Shown here one piece after another: positions 1 through 7,334 of a DNA stretch of 27,340 nt; position 1 is the stretch's first letter; each line of letters opens with the position of its first letter. The translations under genes were made by a program, and so were the position numbers. Source of the DNA: Yaniella flava (GTDB lineage Bacteria > Actinomycetota > Actinomycetes > Actinomycetales > Micrococcaceae). The notes below the pieces were generated by a model that was not told where the DNA came from, ran no database searches, and worked only from the letters and a program-made list of their open reading frames with translations. Location: positions 1 through 27,340 of the forward strand of contig NZ_BAAAMN010000015.1 in NCBI RefSeq assembly GCF_039529295.1, in the 5' to 3' direction.

Positions 1-297
1 AACGGCGCGGGTAACCAGTGGGACTGCTCCAGCTTCAGCCAGCAGGCCTTGAGCCAGGATGGCAAGAGCATTCCGCGCACGTCTGCAGCACAGTACGCGT
101 CTGCACAAAAAATCTCCAAGAGCCAGCTGCAAGCAGGTGACCTCGTATTCTATGGCAACGGCGGCGTCAGCCACGTAGCCGTATACGTCGGTGACGGCCA
201 GATCGCCCACGCTCGCAACCCAAGCGCGGGACTGTCCACGAATAGCCTGGACTCATACTCTGCTTACAATAACGTCGTCGGATACGGACGCTACTAA
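1..297 (+). CDS. NlpC/P60 family cell-wall endopeptidase, C-terminal part (5' end outside window)
   Basis: The frame is open from base 1, so the gene starts upstream of the window; the 98 visible residues are the catalytic domain. Seen: the DCS nucleophile motif (Cys at visible residue 9), then AGDLVFY, the catalytic His in VSHVAVYVGDG (residue 58) and a second His in QIAHARNP (residue 70). This is the Cys-His-polar triad order of NlpC/P60 peptidases, which cut the D-Glu/diaminopimelate (or Lys) bond of stem peptides outside the membrane. The domain usually sits at the C-terminus, as here, so the missing part should hold a signal peptide and binding or coiled-coil regions. The nucleophile is followed by SSF rather than the common SGL, a small variation. 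A strong terminator follows 30 bases after the stop. Confidence 0.88.
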   Translation, partial: NGAGNQWDCSSFSQQALSQDGKSIPRTSAAQYASAQKISKSQLQAGDLVFYGNGGVSHVAVYVGDGQIAHARNPSAGLSTNSLDSYSAYNNVVGYGRY

Positions 298-327
298 GCC
301 GAAATAGCGCTCTACGCCCCATATCTC

Positions 328-370
328 AGCTCTGGCCCCGATGAAATTTTCATCAGGGCCAGAGCTTTTT
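328..370 (+). terminator. Rho-independent terminator of the NlpC/P60 gene
   Basis: A long inverted repeat, AGCTCTGGCCC(C)GATGAAA pairing with TTTCATC(A)GGGCCAGAGCT, is followed directly by a T run at 366-370. It lies 30 bases past the stop codon of the endopeptidase. It can also fold on the minus strand, where it lies downstream of the decayed gene at 427-620. Confidence 0.9.
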
Positions 371-426
371 GGCGTCTGTACTTCTACACCGTCATCTTGA
401 GACCATGGACCTATCGCGTCAAGATG

Positions 427-620
427 GAAAAGGTCTAAGGCGTTCTCAATAAGTCTTCGAGACCGTCCTTCGAAGTACGTACCGTGAATAATTTTCACCG
501 TCTCGATTGAGCCTGCACCAACCAAGAGGACATCAATCGCGTCGTTGCCCCAATGCTTATATTCGAATCGTGAATACTCTTCCAGCGCCTCTTCTCATTG
601 CCGATCTCTGCGGCAAAGTT
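427..620 (-). pseudogene. Decayed copy of the small protein encoded at 20609-20869
   Basis: Reading the minus strand gives NFAAEIGN, then, after a one-base frame change near 595, EEALEEYSRFEYKHWGNDAIDV followed by LLVGAGSIETVK and a tail ending RLIENALDLF. This aligns along its length with the intact 86-aa protein at 20609-20869 (YSRFE, AIDV-LVG, SIETVK, YF-G-S-RL, AL-L shared). The N-terminus is missing: a stop lies just upstream, where the FAD oxidoreductase ends at 627. The original C-terminal stop is also gone, and the frame runs on through the terminator at 328-370. It therefore lacks an intact start, frame and end. The function of the family is unknown; the intact copy sits beside a broken RelA/SpoT-type gene. 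Confidence 0.72.
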
Positions 621-626
621 ATTTCG

Positions 627-2087
627 CTAAACTCTTTGGTCCTCTAGCACCGCGTGGGCGGCCCACGCCCCGGGCATGCCATGGACGCCGGCACCGGGCG
701 GGGTTGCCGAGGAACAGATGTAGAGGCCAGGAACGCCCATTCGATACGGTTCGAGGGTCAGACCACCGCGCAGCATCGACTGCAGCCCGCCCATCGAGCC
801 ACCAGCAATGTCCCCACCAACCAGATTCGGGTTCCAGTTCTCGAGGTCACCGGGATCCCAAATCTTCTTGTCCAACACCTTGGCACCAAAACCGGGGGCA
901 AACCGCTCCAGCTGGCCGGCAATCGCATCGGCAACATATTCGCGATCAGCGGCAGCAGGTCGATACCCGTGTGGCACGTGGGTATACGTCCACAACACAT
1001 GCTTGCCCTCCGGCGCACGCGACGGATCAGCGACCTGGGGCTGGGTGACCATCACGAAGGGCCGATCAGGAATCCGCCCGGCGTTGACCTGCGCCTCGGC
1101 CAATCGAATTTCGGCGGCCCGGCCACCCAGGTGCACGGTCGTGGCATTGGCGACCCGGTCATCAGCCCAGTCCACCGGGCCATCGAGGAGCCAGTCGACC
1201 TTATAGACACCGGGACCATAGCGCCATCGTTGGAGTCGATGCACGGTGGTCTCGGGCAGGTCGCGTAATTGTTTGCCGCGCATCACCAGCGCCTGGGACG
1301 GGGTAACATCCAGCATGGTTGCACGGGCGGACGGCAGATCATCGAGATCGGTGACTTCGGCGCTGGTATGGATCTCGCCGCCATATTCGGTGATGACTTG
1401 CACCAGGGCGTCGACGAGTGCGCCGGTGCCACCTTTGACGACGGGCCAGCCACGCGTCATCCCCAGGGCTGAGAACAAGACCCCGAATGTCGAGGTGAAT
1501 GGGTGTCCCAGCGGCGTATTGGCGTGCGCTGCGGAGCCGGTGAATAGGGCGCGTGCGGGTTCTTCACGAAACGCGGTGCGCACAAACCACGTTGACGGCG
1601 GGGTGGACAACAACCCGAATTGGGCCATCTTGACCGGATGATCGGGGAAGCGCAGGATGGGCCGCAGAATCTGTTCGAGATAGTCATCGATCGAATTGAC
1701 GATCCCCCGGTGAATCAGCCGCCACGCGGTCGAGTCGACTCCCAGTGCCCGGGCGGTCTTACGGACATCGCGATGCAGGATGGCCGCCGGGGCATCATCA
1801 AACGGGTGGGCCATAGGGTACTCGGAATGCAACCATTCCAACCCGTAGTCTTCCAACCCGAGGTGCCGAAAGATCGGGGAGGCAACACCAAAGGGGTGGG
1901 CTGCAGCTCCCAGGTCTACGATCGAGCCATCACCGAACACATCCGCCGATGCTGCGGCACCACCCACGTTCGCGTTGCGTTCATAAATGCGTACATGCCA
2001 CCCGGCGCGGGCCAGCAGAGCGGCCGCGGTGAGTCCGTTTGGTCCGGAGCCCACGATATTGACGTGCGGCCTGGCGGTGACAGACAT
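627..2087 (-). CDS. FAD-dependent oxidoreductase of the phytoene-desaturase/PYROXD2 type
   Basis: The product is 486 aa. The N-terminus has a dinucleotide-binding fold with GSGPNG at residues 13-18 and an acidic residue (YERN, about 36) at the end of the second strand, followed by GGAA. The C-terminus carries the second FAD contact region (PGLYICSSATPPGAGVHGMPG, residues about 452-473). This order and length fit the CrtI-like amine-oxidase/phytoene-dehydrogenase superfamily, particularly the NAD(P)/FAD proteins annotated as phytoene desaturase-like or PYROXD2. No carotenoid genes are nearby, so carotenoid desaturation is not supported and the substrate is unknown. The ATG at 2087 is preceded by GGGGGA at good spacing. 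The gene stands alone on the minus strand, upstream of the decayed copy at 427-620. Its position near the amine-oxidation genes may be coincidence. Confidence 0.85.
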   Translation of the reverse strand: MSVTARPHVNIVGSGPNGLTAAALLARAGWHVRIYERNANVGGAAASADVFGDGSIVDLGAAAHPFGVASPIFRHLGLEDYGLEWLHSEYPMAHPFDDAPAAILHRDVRKTARALGVDSTAWRLIHRGIVNSIDDYLEQILRPILRFPDHPVKMAQFGLLSTPPSTWFVRTAFREEPARALFTGSAAHANTPLGHPFTSTFGVLFSALGMTRGWPVVKGGTGALVDALVQVITEYGGEIHTSAEVTDLDDLPSARATMLDVTPSQALVMRGKQLRDLPETTVHRLQRWRYGPGVYKVDWLLDGPVDWADDRVANATTVHLGGRAAEIRLAEAQVNAGRIPDRPFVMVTQPQVADPSRAPEGKHVLWTYTHVPHGYRPAAADREYVADAIAGQLERFAPGFGAKVLDKKIWDPGDLENWNPNLVGGDIAGGSMGGLQSMLRGGLTLEPYRMGVPGLYICSSATPPGAGVHGMPGAWAAHAVLEDQRV

Positions 2088-2170
2088 GTTGATCCCCCAG
2101 ACGTTACCCGGTGATGATGAGCAGTTTTCCTAGCCTCCCAGAGTAGCTTAACGACAACGTCTCCGGCACG

Positions 2171-2581
2171 TTACTGCTCTTCGTTGGATTCAAGATCGAT
2201 GCTGTCTCGAACCGTTACGCTTATCGCACTGTTCATCGTCATGTCCGGTACCGAAAGGGAGAAATTCAAGGTAGCGCAAGCCTGCCTGGCCACCATCGCT
2301 GCGGTGTCGTAGAGAACGTGCTCAATTCTCGACTCTGTCACCAGTCTGACGATCTGTTCTTCATCGAGCTCATACAGGTCTTCAACGACGTCGCCCTCCG
2401 CCCGTCCCATCACACCAATATGAGCTCGCTCTTCTTGCTCTTGCATCGTGAGGGTTGCAAACAGAAAGACCCCGATCTCACGAAACACTCGGATCTCGAT
2501 TCGAAACTCTTGCTCTTCGACTCGGTTCAAAGAAAGTCCCGCTTGGATATGCGCTGGACGGATATCACGCAGACTGATCAT
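2171..2581 (-). CDS. Unknown protein, possibly SecB-like
   Basis: The product is 136 aa from the ATG at 2581 (a GTG at 2596 would add five residues; neither has a convincing ribosome binding site). It contains beta-rich segments (FRIEIRV, GVFLFATLTM) and then a late helix and strand, HVLYDTAAMVARQACATLNF followed by SLSVP. That late pattern resembles the C-terminal helix and strand of SecB-type chaperones, and solitary SecB-like proteins in actinobacteria often accompany toxin-antitoxin genes. The similarity is by eye only. The protein is acidic (EEQEER, DLYELDEEQ), with no membrane segment or signal peptide. It is more AT-rich than the oxidoreductase next to it and has no obvious operon partner. 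Confidence 0.6.
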   Translation of the reverse strand: MISLRDIRPAHIQAGLSLNRVEEQEFRIEIRVFREIGVFLFATLTMQEQEERAHIGVMGRAEGDVVEDLYELDEEQIVRLVTESRIEHVLYDTAAMVARQACATLNFSLSVPDMTMNSAISVTVRDSIDLESNEEQ

Positions 2582-2666
2582 GGTTGCACTGCCCACTGGC
2601 TGTCACGCATTTTCATATCACGGACGCTGCGTGCGATGTTTACACTTAGACTTCAAGCATTAAAGT

Positions 2667-2918
2667 ATGGAAAACACTAAGTTGACCAGTGCGTTCATAC
2701 TTGAATTTCAGAAGTACTGCGACGAATTTCGACCCGAGAAGTATCCACACATTGAAACTTTGAATGTCATACTCGAATTTTTTAAGTCTGATATCAAAGT
2801 TTGGACGGACCGACCATTGGTTTCTTCCCGTCAGGACGGAAAGGCTCAGGCGGGCTGCAACGAGCCGCCCCGGTCGGGCATCTCAAAGGGAACAGCGACT
2901 TTAGTGGCCTCGGCGTAG
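2667..2918 (+). CDS. Doubtful small ORF, perhaps the 5' remnant of a lost gene
   Basis: Translation gives 83 aa. The first 50 or so residues (MENTKLTSAFILEFQKYCDEF..., to about position 2820) look protein-like and AT-rich. The last 25 overlap, antisense, the 3' end of the gene at 2846-3295 and look like read-through. No good ribosome binding site is present. The simplest reading is the start of a gene cut off at about 2820, but it may be non-coding. No family was recognised. Confidence 0.25.
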   Translation: MENTKLTSAFILEFQKYCDEFRPEKYPHIETLNVILEFFKSDIKVWTDRPLVSSRQDGKAQAGCNEPPRSGISKGTATLVASA

Positions 2919-3295
2919 TCGAAAGGTTCAGTCTTCACCGTCAGCTGCTTGTGATTCGACAGCATGGTGAAAAGCATTCCCACAGTTCTCTGTGGGTGTG
3001 CTATCACCGAGCCAGACATCTGAGCTTCAAGAGTATCGTCAGCGCTGCCGTTGTTTGGGATCACATGTGCCATTTGTAGTTCGCCATTCATGACAACGGC
3101 TGCAACTACGGTCCGCCCCGAACCGGCTGATTGATCGATTCGTTTAGAGAAGTCACCAAGCGGCTCGCCTTCGAGAGCAGGAACAATCGGAGTGCCCGAC
3201 TTGTAGCTGTTGAGAGCAAGTGCAGCCCGGCCATCTTGAGAAGCGAGCAATGTAGCAATACACCGCCGAACAGCTGAGTATTTACTTCCAGTCAT
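2846..3295 (-). CDS. Unknown 149-aa protein, last gene of an overlapping operon
   Basis: The ATG at 3295 was chosen because GGAGG lies seven bases upstream and because it overlaps the last 14 bases of the preceding gene (ATGACTGGAAGTAA), a typical translationally coupled arrangement. Longer forms start inside the upstream gene without a better site. The protein has no membrane segment or signal peptide. Visible features are a basic N-terminus (SKYSAVRRCIA), a central strand-rich part (GRTVVAAVVMNGELQMAHVIP) and a C-terminus VKTEPFDYAEATKVAVPFEMPD. No family was recognised. Coupling to the upstream gene suggests a shared function or complex. Confidence 0.65.
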   Translation of the reverse strand: MTGSKYSAVRRCIATLLASQDGRAALALNSYKSGTPIVPALEGEPLGDFSKRIDQSAGSGRTVVAAVVMNGELQMAHVIPNNGSADDTLEAQMSGSVIAHPQRTVGMLFTMLSNHKQLTVKTEPFDYAEATKVAVPFEMPDRGGSLQPA

Positions 3296-3746
3296 CGTTC
3301 CACCTCCGGACATTGTGCGCCCACTCTTTTTCCATTTTGTCTACACAGTATTGAAACCATGCGTCAACGGTTTCCCATTCTGATCCATCTACAACGATCT
3401 CGTGGATCGGCTGACGGTCAACAAAGTCTTCTTGCTTTTTGTTAAACACGTGTCTGTGGATGACTCCGTGGCAACAGTCTATGCGCGCGACATCGAAAAC
3501 TCGAGTGGCGCTAATGTACTGATGCACTATTGCAAAATCTACAATTTTGCCACGGTATATATCTTGCCGATACGTCAATACGTGCCCACCATCGTCGTAT
3601 ATCGGTAATTCCAATCGGTCATCGAGAAAATCGTAGTCCGGTGGGGCGTAAGTCTCCGAGTTAGGAGATAAATCATGATGCGGGAGCCGCCGTCGATCAC
3701 GTCCAGGTTGCACGTCTCCCCTATCGCCAATAAGTTCATTCGGCAT
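3282..3746 (-). CDS. Conserved-looking hypothetical protein (VDFAIVHQY / RIDCCHGVIHRH type)
   Basis: The product is 154 aa from the ATG at 3746; that ATG overlaps the stop of the small frame upstream by 11 bases (ATGCCGAATGA). The frame stays open upstream to 4115, but that part overlaps the terminator of the amidohydrolase and does not look coding. The core, DDGGHVLTYRQDIYRGKIVD followed by FAIVHQYI and VARIDCCHGVIHRHVFNKK, contains a Cys-Cys-His...His-x-His cluster that could bind metal. I recall this pattern from actinobacterial hypothetical proteins of unknown function. The acidic, Trp-rich C-terminus (WETVDAWFQYCVDKMEKEW) looks helical. It is the middle gene of a three-gene unit (3903 down to 2846). 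Confidence 0.62.
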   Translation of the reverse strand: MPNELIGDRGDVQPGRDRRRLPHHDLSPNSETYAPPDYDFLDDRLELPIYDDGGHVLTYRQDIYRGKIVDFAIVHQYISATRVFDVARIDCCHGVIHRHVFNKKQEDFVDRQPIHEIVVDGSEWETVDAWFQYCVDKMEKEWAHNVRRWNDDWK

Positions 3747-3903
3747 CCACCGTAGAACGTACAACGATGTACGGCCATGCGTGTCGTTCACCCTGTGGAC
3801 TAGGTATCTCAATGAACTCGCCACAAGTCTCAGGCCGCATTGAGTAATTCCAGGGCTTCGGACATTTCGTTTCTGCATCGCTTGTCTAATTGCGCGACGC
3901 CAT
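3736..3903 (-). pseudogene. Small first gene of the unknown operon, interrupted by an amber codon
   Basis: A strong AGGAGG lies four bases before the ATG at 3903. The frame reads MASRN, TAG (3886-3888), then TSDAETKCPKPWNYSMRP and ETCGEFIEIPSPQGERHAWP, ending VDAE and TGA at 3736. The text after the TAG looks like genuine protein (two Cys, GEFIEIPSPQGERHAWPYIVVRS), and its stop overlaps the next gene's ATG. The most likely history is a short gene of about 55 codons with CAG changed to TAG at codon 6. An alternative is initiation at the internal ATG at 3840, giving 34 residues. No family was recognised. Confidence 0.45.
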
Positions 3904-4026
3904 GATTCCTCCTGGCGATCTGGAGAAAACCGAATCTGTTGACCGATTTTGGCCGATGGCCAGTGGCCTCGGTTCATCAGTCGGATGCGGGTAGTAGGGC
4001 TCTGCCTCGTACAGGTATAGAGATAG

Positions 4027-4061
4027 TGCCCCGAAGCGTTGAAATGTTGCGCTTCGGGGCA
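4027..4061 (-). terminator. Terminator-like hairpin after the amidohydrolase gene
   Basis: A perfect 12-bp stem (TGCCCCGAAGCG / CGCTTCGGGGCA) with an 11-base loop begins five bases beyond the TAA stop of the minus-strand amidohydrolase. No clear T run follows, so termination strength is uncertain. Confidence 0.65.
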
Positions 4062-4065
4062 GGAC

Positions 4066-5694
4066 TTAGCGTGCTGCAGATGCAGTATTCGCTGGCCGAC
4101 GGAGCTTGCCGCCAATTATGGTTGCCACAACGTTGACGGTGGGCAGGTCATCGGCGTCGACAGCAAAAACATCCTGATCAAAGATCGTGAAATCTGCGAG
4201 CATCCCGTTGGCAATCATGCCGCGGTCCGTCTCACCCCACGAGCGAGCGCGGTCACTTGTGTATCCCGCAATCAGCGCTTCACGGGACAGGGCCTCGTCG
4301 GGCACGACAGGTTCCGTTTCCGGTTTGCCGACCTGGCGACGCAGCTCCCCTTCGGCAATGACCGCCAGTGGATCAGACGGCGCGACGGGCCAGTCGGAAC
4401 CAATGGCAACCACGGCGCCGGTTTGACGAATACTGTTGGTGCGCCAGGCGTCTTTTCGGCGATCATCTCCCAGACGCTGCGACCAGTTGTCAGAACCGTC
4501 TGGAGCACAAAACAGCGTGCAATGGCGCGGCTGCATGCTCACCGCTGCACCAACTTCGGTGAAGCGTGGCACGAGCCGATCGGGCAGGGTTTCGATGTGT
4601 TCGATGCGGTGGCCCGGTTTATCGTCGGCAGCGTGCGGCTGGGTAGTCTCGGCAATCACATCGAGTACATATTCGACACCGGCGTCGCCGATTGCGTGGG
4701 TTGTGGTGCGGATTCCTTGGGCGTCTAAGCGTAGTAGCACTTCGCGGTAAGACGCAGGGTCCAGCCACAGTGGGCGGGTAGATTGGCCGTTGATGTCGGG
4801 GTAAGACAACCATGAAGTGCCATTGTCGATGGTGCCGTCGATCATGAGTTTGACGCCGTCGACGCCCCAGCGCCGCCCGGTGGTGCCTTGCATGTCAATA
4901 ATTTCGGTGATGATCTCATCCTGATCGCCGGGCATGATCCACGGGGAAAACGTCAGGCGGATGGGCAGTTCACCGCGTTCTTCGGCTGCCCGGACTAAGT
5001 CAAGCATTCCGTCGGTGCGGTCCAGAATTTGTCCGCCGGTAATTCCCTCATCTGCCATCGATTCGAGCACTTCGAGGAACAGCTCCAGACGGGTTTCAAA
5101 TGGGATCGCGGGCATCACCTGGTTCACCAGGTTCATGGCCTCCCATTCTTTGAGGAACCCGGTCGGCTTGCCCTGCGCGTCGATTTCAACTTCGGATTGC
5201 GACTTGAACTGCTCGGTACCATCGACACCGGACAGCTGAAGGGCGCGGGAGTTCACAACGCCCGAGTGGGCATCGAACATGCGAATAAACACCGGCTGGT
5301 CGACCACCGACCGGTCAATATCTGCGGCACAAATGTTGCGATCTGCAATCACCGTGGGGTCAAGCCCCCATGCGAAAACCCATTCGCCTTCGCCGGTGCT
5401 AGCTGCCGCTTGTGTCAGGGCGTCATCAAGTTGTTGGGTAGTGGTGACCTCGCTCAAATCGAAACCGCGGGCCATTTCAGCACCAAGGATCGGGTGGATA
5501 TGAGCATCAACAAATCCGGGCAGGATCATCTGGGTGCCAAAGTCTTGAGTCTCTTGGGCAGTCAGCTGCTCGGCCTCGGCCCGTGTGCCCAGCCAGGCAA
5601 TCTCCCCATTGATCACGGCAACCGCCTCAGCGGTTGACATCTCGGGGTTCATGGTGCGGATATCACCGAGGATCAGAGTATCGAAAGTGGTCAT
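4066..5694 (-). CDS. YtcJ-like amidohydrolase (amidohydrolase family 3)
   Basis: The product is 542 aa. Metal-dependent amidohydrolase motifs appear in order: ILPGFVDAHIHP (HxH at residues 65 and 67), GVKLMIDGTIDNG, THAIGD, HRIEHIE and the terminal IGSDWPV with its metal/catalytic Asp. Family 3 enzymes hydrolyse C-N bonds of amides, cyclic amides or N-acyl compounds; known relatives act on formamides and N-substituted amino acids, so the substrate cannot be read from sequence. It lacks a signal peptide and should be cytoplasmic. Its ATG overlaps the stop of the upstream PuuP-like importer by four bases (ATGA), so it is translationally coupled to a polyamine-type transporter. A paralogue at 13095-14744 shares the motifs and is coupled to a different transporter. 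A role releasing an amine from an N-acylated or carbamoylated precursor is inference. Confidence 0.9.
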   Translation of the reverse strand: MTTFDTLILGDIRTMNPEMSTAEAVAVINGEIAWLGTRAEAEQLTAQETQDFGTQMILPGFVDAHIHPILGAEMARGFDLSEVTTTQQLDDALTQAAASTGEGEWVFAWGLDPTVIADRNICAADIDRSVVDQPVFIRMFDAHSGVVNSRALQLSGVDGTEQFKSQSEVEIDAQGKPTGFLKEWEAMNLVNQVMPAIPFETRLELFLEVLESMADEGITGGQILDRTDGMLDLVRAAEERGELPIRLTFSPWIMPGDQDEIITEIIDMQGTTGRRWGVDGVKLMIDGTIDNGTSWLSYPDINGQSTRPLWLDPASYREVLLRLDAQGIRTTTHAIGDAGVEYVLDVIAETTQPHAADDKPGHRIEHIETLPDRLVPRFTEVGAAVSMQPRHCTLFCAPDGSDNWSQRLGDDRRKDAWRTNSIRQTGAVVAIGSDWPVAPSDPLAVIAEGELRRQVGKPETEPVVPDEALSREALIAGYTSDRARSWGETDRGMIANGMLADFTIFDQDVFAVDADDLPTVNVVATIIGGKLRRPANTASAAR

Positions 5695-7112
5695 GGTGCA
5701 GTGTGCTCGCTTTCACGGGATCCGACTGTTTCGGTTTCGGGGGTAGAGAGTTCGTCGCTTTCGTCGTCGAGACGGGGCGGCTTTACGCGGAATCCTTTGG
5801 TGAGTGCGACGAGATAGATCAGGCCCAGGAGCATCCATAGCCCACCAATAACCAGGGCGTTGCCCGGCAGCGACGTCCACAACCAAATGGTCAATAGAAA
5901 GCCGGTGCCCGGCAGGATCAGGTATTTGAAGGTTTCGCGGCCTGAGCGCAGCTTGTCGTCGAAATAGAATTTCTTGATTACGGCTAGGTTCACCATGGTG
6001 AAGGCTGCCAGGGCGCCAAAGGAGACGATGGTAATGACAAAGTCCAGGGGCAATACGATAGCGAGGAGTCCGACGGCAGATACGAACAGGGTCGCCCGCA
6101 CCGGGGTTTGGAAGCGTTTATTCAGCACACCGAACACCCGACGTGGCAGCACACCGTTACGCCCCATGGTGTACAAGATGCGCGAAACCGAGGCTTGTGA
6201 GGCCAGCGCTGAGCCGGTGGCACCGGCGATCAGCATCGCGGCGAAGAAGTTCGACAACCAGACGCCACCTGCTGCGGCGATGACTTCTGCAGACGCCGTG
6301 TCAATATTTTCGAAGCTGCGCCAGTCTGGAATAAGGAGATAAGACACGAACGACAGAATGATGAACGTTGCGCCACCGATGAAGGTAACCAGCATGATAG
6401 CCCGTGGAATGTCACGTTTGGGCTGTTTTGCTTCCTCGCTGAGTGTTGAGACGGCGTCGAAGCCCAAGAAGGACAGGCACAGGATGGCGGCACCGGTAAA
6501 CAGTGCGCCGGTGCCATCTTCGCCAGTGAACGCCACACTGAGGCTTGGTAGCTCTTGGCCCGAGACCGTAGTGATGGTCAGCGCTATAAAGACCACGGCA
6601 AAAATGACCTGGAGTGCTACGACCAGGCCGTTATAGGTAGTCACCGACTTGATGCCGATAACATTCAGGATGGTCACAAGGCCTACCCCGCCTATAACCC
6701 ACACCCAAAATGGCACGGCGGGGATATAGGTAGCCATGTAGAGGCCGATGAGTAGATAGTTCAGCATCGGCAATAACAGGTAGTCGAGCATGAGCGTCCA
6801 GCCGGTCACGAAGCCGGTGCCACCGCCGAAGGCCTTTTGACTATAGCTGTAGGCGCTCCCTGCGACCGGATAACGCTGCGCCATCTTGCCGTAGCTCAGC
6901 GCGGTGAACAGCATGACGATCAGCGTGATGATATACGCGCCGGCCACGCCGTTATCAGTGACTTGAGCGACCGGCCCTAATGAGGAGAAGATCGTCAGCG
7001 GCACCATGTATGCCAAGCCGAATAAGGTCAACGACGCGACCCCGAGGACGCGGCGCAGTTTTACCGGCGGTCGCGCCGGTATGAGTCGTTTCGGTCCTGC
7101 GACTGAGGTCAT
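5691..7112 (-). CDS. APC-family putrescine/amine importer, PuuP-like
   Basis: The product is 473 aa with about 12 hydrophobic helices and a charged C-terminal tail. Segments match what I recall of E. coli PuuP: GLAYM-P-T-F near the start, SYGKMAQRYPVAGSAYSYSQ, GWTLMLDYLLLPMLNYL, FLGFDAVSTLSEEA, and LASQASVSRILYTMGRNGVL followed by P-RVFG. PuuP is a proton-driven putrescine importer of the inner membrane. Start choice: GGAGGAG sits just before the ATG at 7112; an ATG at 7139 is upstream of that site and less likely. It is the first gene of a two-gene operon with the amidohydrolase, which overlaps it by four bases. Palindromic operator candidates at 7191 and 7277 lie in the gap shared with the divergent amidase, so TetR control is likely. 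Confidence 0.85.
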   Translation of the reverse strand: MTSVAGPKRLIPARPPVKLRRVLGVASLTLFGLAYMVPLTIFSSLGPVAQVTDNGVAGAYIITLIVMLFTALSYGKMAQRYPVAGSAYSYSQKAFGGGTGFVTGWTLMLDYLLLPMLNYLLIGLYMATYIPAVPFWVWVIGGVGLVTILNVIGIKSVTTYNGLVVALQVIFAVVFIALTITTVSGQELPSLSVAFTGEDGTGALFTGAAILCLSFLGFDAVSTLSEEAKQPKRDIPRAIMLVTFIGGATFIILSFVSYLLIPDWRSFENIDTASAEVIAAAGGVWLSNFFAAMLIAGATGSALASQASVSRILYTMGRNGVLPRRVFGVLNKRFQTPVRATLFVSAVGLLAIVLPLDFVITIVSFGALAAFTMVNLAVIKKFYFDDKLRSGRETFKYLILPGTGFLLTIWLWTSLPGNALVIGGLWMLLGLIYLVALTKGFRVKPPRLDDESDELSTPETETVGSRESEHTAP

Positions 7113-7190
7113 GTGGTCTCCTCCAATGTTTTGGGTCATGCTGGCAGGTCGTGGCTTGCATCACCTGTGACCCATAGCACGTGACAGACT

Positions 7191-7207
7191 AATGAATGAT
7201 ATTCATT
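7191..7207. promoter_or_regulatory. Candidate TetR operator 1 (importer/amidase gap)
   Basis: AATGAATGATATTCATT is a perfect 7-bp inverted repeat with a 3-base centre. It matches the 17-bp sequence at 9942 and lies between the divergent importer and amidase genes. Its right half overlaps a possible -35 region for a TAAAAT -10 box at 7224-7229. Confidence 0.7.
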
Positions 7208-7276
7208 TATGCAACTCACGCAATAAAATTAGACCCGCCGAGGTTGTGGCGTTTGGGGACGCGACGTGCAACACTA

Positions 7277-7293
7277 TGTGAACATCGTTCATT
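7277..7293. promoter_or_regulatory. Candidate TetR operator 2 (importer/amidase gap)
   Basis: TGTGAACATCGTTCATT agrees with the site at 9942 at 14 of 17 positions and keeps the dyad TGAAC/GTTCA around ATC. It lies about 40 bases before the amidase start, downstream of the putative promoter, where a bound repressor would block transcription. Confidence 0.6.
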
Positions 7294-7334
7294 ATTGGTG
7301 TAGCGGCAGTCCAAGCAGCAGAAAGCGAGACCCA

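Noticed and set aside
545..1641. Long plus-strand frames across the FAD oxidoreductase gene
   Set aside because: They are antisense to a gene with clear motifs and their text is low-complexity and Arg/Pro/Ser-rich; no ribosome binding sites.
2815..2845. Hairpin around CCGTCCTGACGG downstream of the 2846-3295 gene
   Set aside because: The stem is short with an almost absent loop and there is no T run.
3747..4115. N-terminal extension of the 3282-3746 gene up to 4115
   Set aside because: It would overlap the amidohydrolase end and its hairpin and reads as non-coding; the ATG at 3746 overlaps the preceding frame's stop as expected for coupling.
5029..5637. 202-aa plus-strand frame across the first amidohydrolase
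   Set aside because: It is antisense to a strongly supported enzyme gene; no motif or ribosome binding site.
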